A DNA stretch of 64,000 bases from Kryptolebias marmoratus. Lineage: Eukaryota > Chordata > Actinopteri > Cyprinodontiformes > Rivulidae. A model generated the notes under the pieces. It saw only the letters and a program-made list of their open reading frames with translations, made no database searches and was not told the DNA's origin. The position numbers and the translations under genes are program-made. The stretch spans positions 19,700,078-19,764,077 of the forward strand of contig NC_051448.1 of NCBI RefSeq assembly GCF_001649575.2, read 5' to 3'. Of this stretch, positions 63,712 through 64,000 are shown piece after piece (the stretch's first letter is position 1; every line of letters starts with the position of its first letter).

Positions 63712-63915
63712 GGCCTTGAAACTATTTTAAGATAAACATTCAGTAGTCAAAAAAAAAAAGAAAGAAAAGACTTTTGCTTTTTGATGTATAGTTTGTTCAC
63801 AGTCACAAATTAGGATGAATAATTTCTATTGTGTCTGATGGCTTTAAATTAGCCAAGTGCTAACCAGTAGTAATTTGTTATTTTTAGAATAAAGAGTCCT
63901 GTCATTTAACATAAA
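63712..63915 (+). other. kif26b: kif26b 3' UTR with polyadenylation signal
   Basis: Short 3' UTR with AATAAA at 63888-63893. Longer forms running past the window cannot be excluded. Confidence 0.65.
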
Positions 63916-64000
63916 TAACACATGCACAAGTTTATCTGTTGATTTTCAAACAACCCGTCCCCACACTTGTGTTTCAGCACTGTGCAAAAACTGTGAAGCC

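Overview
This is nuclear DNA from a teleost fish. It carries vertebrate genes with introns, canonical GT-AG splice sites, (GT)n and (AT)n microsatellites, two runs of N, and many fish-type Tc1/mariner and hAT transposon remnants and SINE-like repeats. The species cannot be fixed; a percomorph is a guess.

Three protein genes could be rebuilt exon by exon with matching splice phases. (1) lefty, plus strand, 8908-11735, 4 exons, 359 aa: a secreted TGF-beta family antagonist of Nodal. (2) hnrnpu, minus strand, 25243-15599, 14 coding exons, 818 aa: a nuclear SAP/SPRY/P-loop/RGG RNA- and chromatin-binding protein. (3) kif26b, plus strand, 27058-63711, 15 coding exons, 1878 aa: an atypical kinesin-11 family scaffold with a degenerate motor domain. 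lefty and hnrnpu are convergent, with about 2.2 kb between their 3' ends. hnrnpu and kif26b are divergent, with 1.8 kb between their start codons. HNRNPU and KIF26B are also close together on human chromosome 1q44, so the pairing supports the calls; the gene that lies between them in human (EFCAB2) is not seen here.

Region by region: 1-8900 is lefty upstream sequence with a promoter-like left edge, an inverted-repeat element, hAT and Tc1 fragments, a roughly 300-bp tandem repeat family and two assembly gaps. 8908-12065 is lefty. 12066-14280 is intergenic with Tc1 and inverted-repeat remnants. 14290-25300 is hnrnpu. 25300-27057 is the divergent intergenic region, partly degenerate tandem repeat and partly GC-rich. 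27058-63915 is kif26b, whose 7.9-kb first intron and later introns hold most of the mobile elements.

The most interesting points are the kif26b motor, in which the P-loop lysine is gone; a kif26b penultimate exon that stays in the conserved frame only through a non-consensus GC splice donor; paired CxxC motifs at the kif26b N-terminus; a dispersed repeat family built from tandem ~300-bp units, many with a YY1-like core; several clean inverted-repeat elements, one nested inside another repeat with a visible TA duplication; and an RFX-type X-box palindrome about 2.1 kb upstream of lefty. No prokaryotic features, CRISPR array or complete autonomous transposase was found.
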